Source of the DNA: Nocardioides astragali
GTDB taxonomy: Bacteria; Actinomycetota; Actinomycetes; Propionibacteriales; Nocardioidaceae
DNA length: 64,000 nucleotides
Assembly: GCF_024436375.1 (NCBI RefSeq)
Contig: NZ_JAFMZM010000005.1
Location: 248,001 to 312,000 of the forward strand
Direction: 5' to 3'
Notes under the pieces: model-generated
What the model was told of the DNA's origin: nothing
What the model saw: the letters and a program-made list of their open reading frames with translations, nothing else
Database searches by the model: none
In this document: positions 45,491-53,917 of the stretch, one piece after another
Numbering within the stretch: the stretch's first letter is position 1
Layout: each line of letters opens with the position of its first letter
Translations under genes and position numbers: made by a program

Positions 45491-45700
45491 ATGAACACCA
45501 TGAACCAGCTCGTGACGCAGGCCCGGGCCCGCGAGGTCGCGCGAGCCGCCGGCCACCCCGGTCGCCTGGCCGAGCACGAGCTTCGTCTCGCCGACCGGGC
45601 CGCACGCACGACCCGCACCGGTGACCTCGTGCCGCCCACCCGCGCCGGACTGCCCTCACTTCCTGCCTGGCTCGCGGCACTGGTCGCCGCCGTCTCGTGA
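45491..45700 (+). CDS. Small hypothetical protein (69 aa)
   Basis: The 69-aa frame has a good ribosome-binding site (AGGAG, six bases before ATG) and lies directly behind the paired heptamer promoter. The protein is Arg/Ala-rich (NQLVTQARAREVARAAGHPGRLAEHELRLADRAARTT) with a short hydrophobic C-terminus (LPAWLAALVAAVS) that could lie on a membrane. I recognise no family. It is followed after 65 bases by the methyltransferase gene, so it is the first gene of that operon. Because it is short, it may be a regulator or simply a spurious frame; the promoter and ribosome site argue for expression. Confidence 0.6.
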   Translation: MNTMNQLVTQARAREVARAAGHPGRLAEHELRLADRAARTTRTGDLVPPTRAGLPSLPAWLAALVAAVS

Positions 45701-45765
45701 GAGGCCGACCGTCGCGCGGCACGCACCACCACCACCACCACAACAACCCCATGGAAGGAACCACC

Positions 45766-46599
45766 ATGTCCGCAACCCAGCTCGACCACGCCGAGGTCAT
45801 GACCGCGCTGCGCGAGAAGCAGCAGCAGGTGTGGAGCTCCGGCGACTACAACCGGATCGCCGCTCTCACCGTGGCCGTCAACGAGACCCTGGTCTCGACG
45901 GCCGAGATCGTCCCGGACGAGAAGGTCCTCGACGTCGCCACCGGCACCGGGCACGCCGCCCTCGCCGCCGCCAGGGTCGGCGCACTCGTCACCGGGATCG
46001 ACTACGTCCCCGCGCTGCTCGACCTCGCCCGGGGACGGGCGGCCGCCGAGCGGCTGGACGTCGGCTTCGTCGAGGCCCCGGCCGAGCAGCTCCCCTTCGA
46101 GGACGGCAGCTTCGACGTCGCCATCTCGGCGATCGGCGTCATGTTCGCCGCGGACCACGACCGCGCCGCCTCGGAACTGGGACGTGTGGTTCGTGGCGGC
46201 GGGCGGATCGTGCTGGCGTCCTGGACCCGGTCGGGGTTCGTAGGCGGCATCCTGGGCATCGTCGGGAAGCACGTGTCACCGCCGCCCGGCGCCCAGTCAC
46301 CGGTCCGGTGGGGTGAGGAGGACGTCGTCGCCGAGCTCCTGGGTGACCGGGTCGGGGACGTGCAGTCCTCCCTGCACACGGTCACCCAGAGGTTCACCAG
46401 CGCGGAAGCGTTCGCCGACCTGTTCCTGACCTACTACGGGCCGACCCGTGCTGCTGCGATGCGGCTCGACGAGGCAGGCCGGACGGCGTTGCGCGCCGAC
46501 CTGGTCCACCACGCGGAGGCGAACGCCCGTGGCCACGGCACCGGGTCCGGCGTCGTCCTCGACTGGGAGTACCGCATCGTCACGGCGACCCGCCGTTGA
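45766..46599 (+). CDS. Class I SAM-dependent methyltransferase
   Basis: The 277-aa protein has motif I KVLDVATGTGHAALAAARVGA, motif II-type GIDYVPALLDLARGRAAAERLDVGFVEAPAEQLPFEDGSFDVAISAIGVMFAADHDRAASELGRVVRGGGRIVLASW, in normal order for UbiE/Methyltransf_11 enzymes. A C-terminal region of about 100 residues probably recognises the substrate, which is unknown. The start at 45766 has GAAGGAA five bases upstream; a longer frame from 45697 would add a chance run of six histidines encoded by cac repeats and is not preferred. It is the second gene of the operon behind operator A. Confidence 0.88.
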   Translation: MSATQLDHAEVMTALREKQQQVWSSGDYNRIAALTVAVNETLVSTAEIVPDEKVLDVATGTGHAALAAARVGALVTGIDYVPALLDLARGRAAAERLDVGFVEAPAEQLPFEDGSFDVAISAIGVMFAADHDRAASELGRVVRGGGRIVLASWTRSGFVGGILGIVGKHVSPPPGAQSPVRWGEEDVVAELLGDRVGDVQSSLHTVTQRFTSAEAFADLFLTYYGPTRAAAMRLDEAGRTALRADLVHHAEANARGHGTGSGVVLDWEYRIVTATRR

Positions 46600-46636
46600 C
46601 GCCACAACCAACCACCAAACCGAAAGAGGAAATCTC

Positions 46637-46897
46637 ATGTCCATCATCAACAACCGGCGCGCCGCCGTCGCCGGTGTAGTTCTCACCGCGCTCGCGGCGA
46701 CAGCGTGCAACGCGGCCACGGCCAACCCGGAAGACAGCCCGGAAGACAGCCCCGGCGTCACCGAACCGTTCGACCCGACGCGCATCTACCCGCCCACCAA
46801 CATCCCTCGTGTCGACCCGCCCACCAGCATCCCTCGTATCTACCCTCCGACGGATCTTCCCGTGCGAGGGGTGCCGGCAGACCGCACCGGCGAGTGA
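46637..46897 (+). CDS. Mini-lipoprotein with proline-rich nonapeptide repeats
   Basis: The 86-aa protein begins with a signal peptide (NNRRAAVAGVVLTALAATAC) ending in a marginal lipobox (A-T-A-C, Cys24). The short mature part contains a doubled SPED and then three imperfect nine-residue repeats of the form R-(I/V)-(Y/D)-P-P-T-x-(I/L)-P. Such Pro-rich stretches can span the cell wall or bind partners. A good ribosome site AGAGGA precedes the ATG by six bases. It follows the methyltransferase by 37 bases and is followed by a hairpin terminator, so it ends the operon. I do not recognise the family. Confidence 0.7.
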   Translation: MSIINNRRAAVAGVVLTALAATACNAATANPEDSPEDSPGVTEPFDPTRIYPPTNIPRVDPPTSIPRIYPPTDLPVRGVPADRTGE

Positions 46898-46905
46898 GCT
46901 CCCCT

Positions 46906-46946
46906 GGTCGAGGACCGGGTCCGCGTCGCGGGTCCGGTCCTCGACC
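46906..46946 (+). terminator. Terminator of the methyltransferase operon
   Basis: A perfect 13-bp stem, ggtcgaggaccgg (46906-46918) with its complement at 46934-46946, encloses a 15-base loop just after the mini-lipoprotein stop. There is no T-run. It separates this operon from the regulator gene. Confidence 0.75.
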
Positions 46947-47020
46947 GTGCGTCCGCAACCGGCACCCGCAGACGCCGTTGGCCACGGCCCTCGCCTGTGG
47001 TGACAACTAGGGTGAGCGCC

Positions 47021-50000
47021 ATGAGTGGCGAGCGCACTCGACCGTATGCGGCGCCCCCTCGCTTCGGCATCCTGGGGCCGCTGCAGGTGCGCAGCGCCGA
47101 GGGCCGTCCGGTCGCCCTGGGCGGACCACGTGCCCGTCAGCTGCTGGCGCTGCTCCTGCTCCGACGCGACCGCCCCTTGAGCAGCGAGGTCCTCGTGACC
47201 GCCATGTGGGGCGAGTCCCCCTCGGAAGGGGCGGCGACCACGCTACGCACCCATGTCGCGGCGGTGCGGCGTGTCCTGGCCGCGGCCGGAGCAGACGGCG
47301 CGCTGGTCACCCGCGCGGGAGGGTATGCGCTCGTCCTCGACCGGACCGACCTCGATGCCGAGGTCTTCGAGGACCTGGTGGACCGCGGCCAGGAGGCGAT
47401 CGGGATGGGCGAGCCCGCACGTGCCGCTGCGCTCCTGCGCGACGCCCTCGCCATGTGGCGTGGCGACGTGCTGAGCGACCTCGGGCCGCCCGACTTCGCG
47501 GGGACGACCGTCGCCCGGCTCGGCGAGCTCCGCGTGGTCGCGGAGGAGACTGCGATGGCGGCCGCGCTCGAGCTGGGCCAGCACCGCGACATCGTCGGGC
47601 GGCTCCAGGAGCTGGTCGCGGCGCACCCCTACCACGAGCGGCTGTGCGGCCTGCTGGTGCTGGCGCTCTACCGCTCGGGGCGCCAGGTCGACGCATTGGC
47701 GGCGTACGCGGCGACCAAGCAGCGCCTCGGCGACGAGCTCGGCATCGACCCCAGCCCCGACCTGCAGGCCCTCGAGACCGCCGTGCTCCGACAGGATCCG
47801 GCCCTGCTCAGGCCCGTCGATGACACGATGTCGGCCCGCGAGGCCGCCCCGTCCGTCGCGCCTGGACCCCGGGCGTCGGTGCCGCGACCGCCGTCGGACG
47901 CCGTCTTCGCCGCTCTCCGGCGCTCGCCCATGGTGGGCCGGGACTCCGCCCTCGCGACGACGACGGCTGCCTGGCAGGAGGTGCGTGACGGGGAACGCGG
48001 GCTGCTGGCGCTCGGTGGCCCCGCGGGGATGGGCAAGTCGAGGCTCGCGGCCGAGCTCGCGCATCTCGCCACCGAGGACGGTGCCACCGTCCTCGTCGGA
48101 CGCTGCGACGAGACCGTGCCGTACGCCGCCCTGTCCTCGGCCCTCGGCGGCAGCACCGCCGCACAGCGGCTGGCTTCGGCGGCGCCGACCGGCGTGCGCG
48201 CCCGGCTGCACCCGCTGCTTCCCTTCGACCTGGATGCCGGGGTCGACCGAGCGCGCGGGGCAGATCCCGATCAGCTGGCCGGTCTGGCCCGGGCGGTGGA
48301 GTGGCTGCTGGCCGCGCTGGCTCGGGAGGGCCCGCTCCTGCTCGTCGTGGAGGATGCGGAACGACTGACCGAAGAGGAGTCGGGCCTCCTCGCGGTGCTC
48401 GTCACCCGACTTCCAGAGCGCTCACTCGTGGTCGTCTGCTTCCGCGATCCTCCCGGGAGCCGCCACGTGCCGCTCGCCGGCCTGTTGGGCCGCGGCGGTG
48501 TCTACGAGATGACCAGGCTGGTGTCGCTCTCCGCCCTGGACCGAGAAGACCTGGGCGAGCTGGTGACCTCGCTGCACGTGGGCGGTGACGACGCCCAGCC
48601 CGCGCTCGTGGATGCGCTCTGGGAGCGGACGGGGGGCAACCCGTTCTTCGCCCGGGAGGTGCTCCGTGGCCTGGGACCCGACGACCTGCGTTCCGGGCGG
48701 CTCGGCGAGGACCTGCCCACCGGGCTGCGAGGGGTGCTGCGGCACCGGCTCAGCCAGCTCAGCGACGAGACGCGGGCCGCCCTGGCCGCGGCCGCGGTGC
48801 TCGGCCGGGAGGTGGAGCTGGCGCGCCTGGGCCACGTGCTCGAGGAACGCGAGGAGCGTGTGGTCGAGGCGCTCCAGCGAGCCGTGGGCAGCGGCTTCCT
48901 CGTCGAGGCGGGACAGTCGTGGGCTGGTGGCTACGCGTTCCAGCACGACCTGATGCGGGAGGCCGTCTACGCCGAGGTCCCGCTCCCGCGGCGCCAGCGG
49001 CTGCACCACCGCGCGGTCGACGCGGTGCTGGGCGCGCACCCTGCCGACGCTGACGTCATCGCGGCCGCCGGCCACGCCCTCGAGGCCGGGCCCGCCGCCG
49101 ACCCCTCGGAGGCTGCGGCCCTCGTGGACCGGGCTGTGCACGTGGCGGCGGCCGGGTTCGGCTTCGACGTCGCCGTGCGCCTCGCCGAGGCCCGTCTCGG
49201 CCTGCTGCACCGAGCGGCGACGCCGGCCGAGCAGGCCGCGGCCCACGTGGATGTCGCGCTACTTCGCCTCCGTGCCGGCCGCGGCTACACCCGTGTCGTG
49301 GAGTTGTTGGAGAGCGCACTGGGCACCTATCTGGAGCTCGGTGACGCCGAGGCTGCCGGGATGGTCCACAGCCGGCTCGGCGGAGCCCTGGTCGTCCCGC
49401 ACGCCCACATGGATGTCGTCCGTGCGTTGGAGCACTTCAGCGCGGCCGAGCGGATGCTGCCCTCGCCCGCGCACCGGTTCAGCCTCCACCGCGGCCGCCT
49501 CTCCGCCGCGATGCATGCCCTCGACACCGCGACCATGGCTTCGGCGGCCGAGCGGTGCCGGGCGATCGCCGAGACCACGGGCCGGCCGGAGCCGTCCATC
49601 GTCGCCGAGTGGGGCCGTGGATGGCTCGCCCTCGACCAAGGCCGCCCCAGCGCCGCACTGGCCCACCTCGAGGCGGCCTGGTCGGCCGGGCGGTCGTTGG
49701 GCGACCCCGCGGCGGGCTGGCCGCCCTCCAACGCCGCCGCCCTGATCTGCACGGTGTACCTGCTCGATCCGGGCCAGGGGCGGTCGTGGTGCCGACGCGG
49801 CCTCGGCCAGCCCCGCGTCGACCGACTTCTCCAGCAGCATGACGCCCTGACGGACCAGCTCGTGCTTGCCCTGGCGACGACCGGTGAGCTCGACGTGGCC
49901 CAGCGGGCGGCGGCCCGTCTGCCGGAACAGGCCGTGGGTCGCCGACTGGTCCGGTTCCTGTCGGGGGAGTGGGAGGAGGCGGCCGCCCAGTGGCAGGCGG

Positions 50001-50602
50001 CGCTCGACCACGACCTCGCCGCCGGTGACCGTCACGACGCGATCGCGAACGCGCGCTGGCTCGCCGACGCGCTGCTCGTGCTGGGTGAGGATGGCCGAGC
50101 GTCCGAAGTGCTGCACCAAGGGCTGGAGATCGTCACCTCGTCCCCTCAGGTCCCGAGCGAGATCTGGCTCCGCGCCCGCCTGGCCGGGCTCCGCACCACC
50201 GACCCGACGGAGGCCGCCGCGCACCTCGCCGCGTGCGTGGGCCTGCTGGACGGTGACGAGAACTGGCGCGGGCTGGTGGGCGAGGTGGCCCTGGCCGGGG
50301 CCAGAGCCGCCGCTCGCGACACCGACTGGGCGGCCGCCGTGGCCGGAGCACAGCAGGCCGCCGAGGTGTTCGCGCGCTACCGCGTCCCCTGGCGACTCGC
50401 GGTGGCACTGGAGGAGTGGGCGCGCGCGCTCGAGGGAGGGGGCCTTCGCGACGAGGCGGCCGCCCGGCGCCTCGAGGCCGCTGACGTCCTCACCCGCACA
50501 GGGGCGCCGGCGCGGTGGTGGGCCGACCGCGTGGCGGAGGGAGATCAGCCCCGCGGGACCTCAACGCCACCTCAACGCCCGAGGACCACACTCGGCCCAT
50601 GA
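47021..50602 (+). CDS. SARP/AfsR-type transcriptional regulator with BTAD, ATPase and TPR-like regions
   Basis: The 1193-aa regulator starts with an OmpR-like winged helix (about 12-90, RFGILGPLQVRSAEGRPVALGG and LRTHVAAVRRVL). A bacterial transcriptional activator domain follows (about 95-245, LDRTDLDAEVFEDLV and AAHPYHERLCGLLVLALYRSGRQVDALAAY). A STAND-type ATPase has the P-loop GPAGMGKS (333-340) and a Walker B LLLVVEDAE near 440. The last 500 residues are helical repeats of TPR type. No C-terminal LuxR HTH is present. TAGGGT (47008-47013) seven bases before ATG supports the start at 47021. SARP proteins bind paired heptamers with 11-base spacing; two such sites flank this gene. It overlaps the flavoprotein gene by four bases. 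Confidence 0.9.
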   Translation: MSGERTRPYAAPPRFGILGPLQVRSAEGRPVALGGPRARQLLALLLLRRDRPLSSEVLVTAMWGESPSEGAATTLRTHVAAVRRVLAAAGADGALVTRAGGYALVLDRTDLDAEVFEDLVDRGQEAIGMGEPARAAALLRDALAMWRGDVLSDLGPPDFAGTTVARLGELRVVAEETAMAAALELGQHRDIVGRLQELVAAHPYHERLCGLLVLALYRSGRQVDALAAYAATKQRLGDELGIDPSPDLQALETAVLRQDPALLRPVDDTMSAREAAPSVAPGPRASVPRPPSDAVFAALRRSPMVGRDSALATTTAAWQEVRDGERGLLALGGPAGMGKSRLAAELAHLATEDGATVLVGRCDETVPYAALSSALGGSTAAQRLASAAPTGVRARLHPLLPFDLDAGVDRARGADPDQLAGLARAVEWLLAALAREGPLLLVVEDAERLTEEESGLLAVLVTRLPERSLVVVCFRDPPGSRHVPLAGLLGRGGVYEMTRLVSLSALDREDLGELVTSLHVGGDDAQPALVDALWERTGGNPFFAREVLRGLGPDDLRSGRLGEDLPTGLRGVLRHRLSQLSDETRAALAAAAVLGREVELARLGHVLEEREERVVEALQRAVGSGFLVEAGQSWAGGYAFQHDLMREAVYAEVPLPRRQRLHHRAVDAVLGAHPADADVIAAAGHALEAGPAADPSEAAALVDRAVHVAAAGFGFDVAVRLAEARLGLLHRAATPAEQAAAHVDVALLRLRAGRGYTRVVELLESALGTYLELGDAEAAGMVHSRLGGALVVPHAHMDVVRALEHFSAAERMLPSPAHRFSLHRGRLSAAMHALDTATMASAAERCRAIAETTGRPEPSIVAEWGRGWLALDQGRPSAALAHLEAAWSAGRSLGDPAAGWPPSNAAALICTVYLLDPGQGRSWCRRGLGQPRVDRLLQQHDALTDQLVLALATTGELDVAQRAAARLPEQAVGRRLVRFLSGEWEEAAAQWQAALDHDLAAGDRHDAIANARWLADALLVLGEDGRASEVLHQGLEIVTSSPQVPSEIWLRARLAGLRTTDPTEAAAHLAACVGLLDGDENWRGLVGEVALAGARAAARDTDWAAAVAGAQQAAEVFARYRVPWRLAVALEEWARALEGGGLRDEAAARRLEAADVLTRTGAPARWWADRVAEGDQPRGTSTPPQRPRTTLGP
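50560..50592 (+). promoter_or_regulatory. SARP-type operator/promoter B (paired ctcaacg heptamers)
   Basis: ctcaacg occurs at 50560-50566 and 50571-50577, again with an 11-base period, and cacact (50587-50592) follows nine bases later, exactly as at operator A. The hexamer is six bases before the ATG of the flavoprotein gene, so a leaderless transcript is possible. The site is inside the 3' end of the regulator's own coding sequence. Confidence 0.65.
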
Positions 50603-52536
50603 CCAGACCGACAGCGCCGGACGATCGGCCGAGCCGCCCCGCCGAGACGTTCGATGCCATCATCGTGGGCGCCCGCTGCGCCGGGTCGTCGCTCGCCACC
50701 CACCTGGCGCGCGGGGGCTGGCGGGTGGCCGTGATCGACAAGGCACGGTTCCCGAGCGACACGCTGTCCACGCATGTGCTCTTCCCCGACGGCGTGGCAC
50801 GCCTGGACGATCTCGGCGCCCTCGAGCTCCTCGGGCGCCGCCACCGCCTCGTCCCTGCCCGTTATGCCTGGCGGGTGCTGGGCCACGAGGTCGCCGGCTC
50901 GTTCACCCCGGTCCGAGGGCACGACCGGGCGCTGTCGGTGCGCCGCATCAGCCTGGACGCCGTCCTCGTCGACGTGGCCCAGAACGCCGGCGCGCACGTC
51001 GTGCTGGGCCGGAAGGTGACCGGGCTCCTCGGCTCCGGCATCGACGGCGACCCCGTCCGCGGAGTCAGGCTCGACGACGGAACCGAGCTTCGTGCGCCCT
51101 GGGTCCTGGGCGCAGACGGACAGCACTCGAGCGTGGCCCACCACCTCGGGCTCGAGCGCCGCGACGAGCGCCGCGGCGAGGTGGCGATGCTGCTCGGCTA
51201 CTGGCGCGGACTACCCGACTCCGACTGGATCCGACTGGACATGCGCGAAGGCTCGGCGCTGATGGCGGCTCCGTGCGAGGACGGGCTGCACCTCCTCACC
51301 GTGGCCGGCCCGGCAGCGCTGACCCGGGGCACCGCGGCGGACGTGGCCGCCCGCTACCGCCGGATGCTGCTGGACTTCCCGGCCGTGCTCAACCCACGCC
51401 TGCTCGAGGCCGCCGAGCTGGTCTCGCCCGTGGCCGGTGCCCCGGAGACGATGATGCGGGGCTACTACCGCGCAGCGTCCGGACCGGGTTGGGCACTCGT
51501 CGGCGATGCCGGCCACTTCAAGCACCCGACCACAGGCCAGGGCATCGGCGACGCCCTGGCCCAGTCCGAGCACGTCGCGCAGCAGCTGCTCGGCGGCGGC
51601 GACCTGACGAGCTACGAGCAGTGGCGATCCGACCGCTCCGCCGAGGCCTACGACTTCTCCTACCGCGTGGCGCGGCTGCCCGAAGCGCGGACCGCGGCAC
51701 GGTACGCCGGACTGGCCGCCGACCCGGTCGCCGGCCAGCAGTTCCTCGACACCTTCGCGCGCACGACCGGGCTGGCCGCCGTCTTCACGCCCGAGCGCTC
51801 CGCCCGGTGGCGCGCTGCCGCGGCGTACGAGGACGGCCTGCGCCGCGTGGTCGCCCTGGTCGACGGCCTCTCCGAGGCGGAGCTTCAGACCAAGGTTCCG
51901 GCGTGCCCGCTCTGGTCGGTGCAGGACCTCGTCGCCCACCTGTCCGGCGTCGCCGAGGACTCCGTGCGCGGGGCCTTCTTCGACGGCGCGACACTCGCGT
52001 GGACGGACCTTGACCTCGCCGTTCGACGCGAGGCCTGGACCGCTGCGCAGGTCGAGTCCCGTCGCGGCCTCGACCGACACCAGCTCGTCGCCGAGCTGGA
52101 GCGTCACGGACAGGCGCTGATCCGTGGGCTCCGACGGGGCGACCGTGCCACCGTCGACGTGCCCGGCTGGATGATCGCAGCGCCGGCTGCCGACCTCGCC
52201 GCCCACATAGGCGACCTCGAGGAGGCGCTGGGGCTGCACGCGGACCCGCATGCACCCATCACCCGCTACGGCTTCGCCAGCTATCGGGCCTGGCTGGGGG
52301 AGCGGATCGTGGCCCGAGGCCTTCCCCCGCTGCGGCTGGCCGACACGAGCGATGCCTCCGCGGAGTGGCTGGTCGGCGGACGCGCTGCACCAGGTGCCGC
52401 GGTCGAGGCGGACGCGTACGAGCTGTTCCGGGCAATCAGCGGCAGACGCCGCCTCGACGACGTCGCGCGCTGGAGCTGGCACGGTGAGGCGAGCTCGTAC
52501 CTCCCGGTGCTGTCCCCCTACCCACCGGCGCCATGA
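50599..52536 (+). CDS. FAD-dependent monooxygenase fused to a mycothiol-isomerase-like (MDMPI) domain
   Basis: The 645-aa protein has two parts. The N-terminal flavin monooxygenase/geranylgeranyl-reductase-like part (about 1-395) contains the dinucleotide motif AIIVGARCAGSSLA (residues 20-33), WVLGADGQHSSVAHHL (the DG motif) and ALVGDAGHFKHPTTGQGIGDAL (FAD motif with Asp303). The C-terminal part (about 405-645) resembles maleylpyruvate isomerase/DinB proteins: YEDGLRRVVALVDGLSEAELQTKVPACPLWSVQDLVAHLSG with the first metal-ligand His, then PAADLAAHIGDLEEALG. The Glu of the usual E-x3-H pair is an Asp here. The fusion suggests hydroxylation of an aromatic followed by a thiol-dependent step, which is inference. 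The ATG overlaps the regulator stop by four bases. Confidence 0.85.
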   Translation: MTRPTAPDDRPSRPAETFDAIIVGARCAGSSLATHLARGGWRVAVIDKARFPSDTLSTHVLFPDGVARLDDLGALELLGRRHRLVPARYAWRVLGHEVAGSFTPVRGHDRALSVRRISLDAVLVDVAQNAGAHVVLGRKVTGLLGSGIDGDPVRGVRLDDGTELRAPWVLGADGQHSSVAHHLGLERRDERRGEVAMLLGYWRGLPDSDWIRLDMREGSALMAAPCEDGLHLLTVAGPAALTRGTAADVAARYRRMLLDFPAVLNPRLLEAAELVSPVAGAPETMMRGYYRAASGPGWALVGDAGHFKHPTTGQGIGDALAQSEHVAQQLLGGGDLTSYEQWRSDRSAEAYDFSYRVARLPEARTAARYAGLAADPVAGQQFLDTFARTTGLAAVFTPERSARWRAAAAYEDGLRRVVALVDGLSEAELQTKVPACPLWSVQDLVAHLSGVAEDSVRGAFFDGATLAWTDLDLAVRREAWTAAQVESRRGLDRHQLVAELERHGQALIRGLRRGDRATVDVPGWMIAAPAADLAAHIGDLEEALGLHADPHAPITRYGFASYRAWLGERIVARGLPPLRLADTSDASAEWLVGGRAAPGAAVEADAYELFRAISGRRRLDDVARWSWHGEASSYLPVLSPYPPAP

Positions 52537-52563
52537 CTCTGCCGGAGCCGCGCTCACACGACG

Positions 52564-53400
52564 TCAGGCCGGCACCCAGCAGATCCCGTAGCGCCGGCCG
52601 GCGTCCCACTGCTCCTTCGTCGGGCTCTCCTGCGACCACGTGAAGTCGAGCGGGTCGTCGGCGCGTGAGCGAGCGGCGTCGCGGCAGGTCGACTCCATCC
52701 GGGCCGCGATCGCTGGTTGCCGGGGCAGCCTCTTGCCCGTGATGTCGACCGTCGAGACGGCCCGCCACGCGTGGTCGGCCCCGCAGCTGACGCGCCGGAA
52801 CGCCGGAGTGCCGGGTGCCGCGGTCGCACACATGGTGAGCACCGGCGCGTCACCCCATCCCTTCGTTCGCCGCGGCAGCTGCAGCAGCTTCCTCGGAGCG
52901 GCGACGGCCACGACGTCGCAGCGGAACCAGTCGGCCCCAGCCTCGGCACGCTGCGGGCTCGGCGTGAACCACACCGCCTGGGCCATCGTCAGCCGCAGCT
53001 CGCGTGGCGCCAGGCCGAGGTGCCGGGTCAGCCTGGACGTGCACGACGTACGCGCCTGCCGCTGCGCGGCCCGGGAGTCGACCCGGCGAGTGTGCCCGGA
53101 CGCCGTCTCCAGCTCGAGCCGGCCGACGAAGTAGGTCTCCGCGGTGTGCCTCCGGCGGCAAGGGACCGGGTCGCTGCGGTCGACGACCGCGGCCGCCTGC
53201 CCGAAGGACAGGTCGTGGCACTCGCCCACCTCCGGCCGCGGGCCGGGGTCGGGCGGCACCGTCTCGGGCGGGGTCGGGGTCGAGGACGCCGAGGGCGAGC
53301 GGGTGCCTGCCTGGTCGCGGGTGCCGCCGGGCGCGGTCGTGCACCCCGTCAGCACCAGCGCCGCGCTGAGGCAGACGGTGAGCGTGCGCACGCTCCTCAT
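52564..53400 (-). CDS. Septum-formation-type lipoprotein
   Basis: The 278-aa protein has a lipoprotein signal (LSAALVLTGC, Cys20), a Thr/Pro-rich linker (about 21-55) and two related halves that resemble the Septum_form domain: VGECHDLSFGQAAAVVDRSDPVPCRRRHTAETYFVGRL and later VLTMCATAAPGTPAFRRVSCGADHAWRAVSTVDI. Paired cysteines (C-H-D...PVPC; MC...VSC) probably form disulphides outside the membrane. The role of the family is unclear. Its ATG overlaps the stop of the upstream flavodoxin-like gene by four bases. It is convergent with the flavoprotein fusion gene. Confidence 0.8.
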   Translation of the reverse strand: MRSVRTLTVCLSAALVLTGCTTAPGGTRDQAGTRSPSASSTPTPPETVPPDPGPRPEVGECHDLSFGQAAAVVDRSDPVPCRRRHTAETYFVGRLELETASGHTRRVDSRAAQRQARTSCTSRLTRHLGLAPRELRLTMAQAVWFTPSPQRAEAGADWFRCDVVAVAAPRKLLQLPRRTKGWGDAPVLTMCATAAPGTPAFRRVSCGADHAWRAVSTVDITGKRLPRQPAIAARMESTCRDAARSRADDPLDFTWSQESPTKEQWDAGRRYGICWVPA

Positions 53401-53882
53401 CCCATCACCAGCGCTCCGAGGGTCCCGCCCAGCTCGTACGCCGCCTCCCGCTCCGGCTCACCCACGTCGCCCAGCACCTCCAGCACGGGCGCTGCCTGGC
53501 GCCAGGGCAGGGCACCGACGATCGACTGCACCGCACGCACGGCGCCCGTCGTGTCGTAGCGACCGTGGACGTAGAGGCCGTAGGGCTTCTTGCCTCCCTC
53601 GGCCGCGGCGGCCGAGCCGTCGTCGGTGAGGGCACCGCCGGCCTCGAGGAAGATCGTGTCGAAGAAGTGCTTGAGGGCGCCGCTCATGTAGCCGAAGTTG
53701 GCCGGGGTGCCGAACAGGTAGCCGTCCGCTGACATCACGTCGTCCGCGTCTGCCTCCAGTGCCCTCCGCACGACGACCTCCACGCCCTCGATCGCGTCGT
53801 CGGACGCCCCCGCCACCACGGCGTCGGTCAGGGAGGTGACCGACGGGGTCGGGGAGTGGTGGACCACCAGCAGTCGGGGCAT
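53397..53882 (-). CDS. Flavodoxin-like NAD(P)H-dependent oxidoreductase
   Basis: The 161-aa protein has the flavodoxin-like fold: LLVVHHSPTPSVTSLTDAVVAGA is the phosphate-binding loop region, followed by DGYLFGTPANFGYMSGALKHFFDTIF, the isoalloxazine-binding segment typical of WrbA/NADPH-dependent FMN reductases. YGLYVHGRYDTTGAVRAVQ gives the third strand. It probably binds FMN and reduces quinones or other small molecules. It overlaps the downstream lipoprotein gene by four bases. It is divergent from the methyltransferase gene that starts at 53918. Confidence 0.86.
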   Translation of the reverse strand: MPRLLVVHHSPTPSVTSLTDAVVAGASDDAIEGVEVVVRRALEADADDVMSADGYLFGTPANFGYMSGALKHFFDTIFLEAGGALTDDGSAAAAEGGKKPYGLYVHGRYDTTGAVRAVQSIVGALPWRQAAPVLEVLGDVGEPEREAAYELGGTLGALVMG

Positions 53883-53917
53883 GACGAGAGCCTACGAGGC
53901 GAGTAGCGTCCCGGGGT

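Noticed and set aside
45697..45765. Six consecutive histidine codons before the methyltransferase
   Set aside because: The run comes from a cac repeat upstream of the better start at 45766, which has a proper Shine-Dalgarno. It is probably untranslated and is not an affinity tag or zinc motif.
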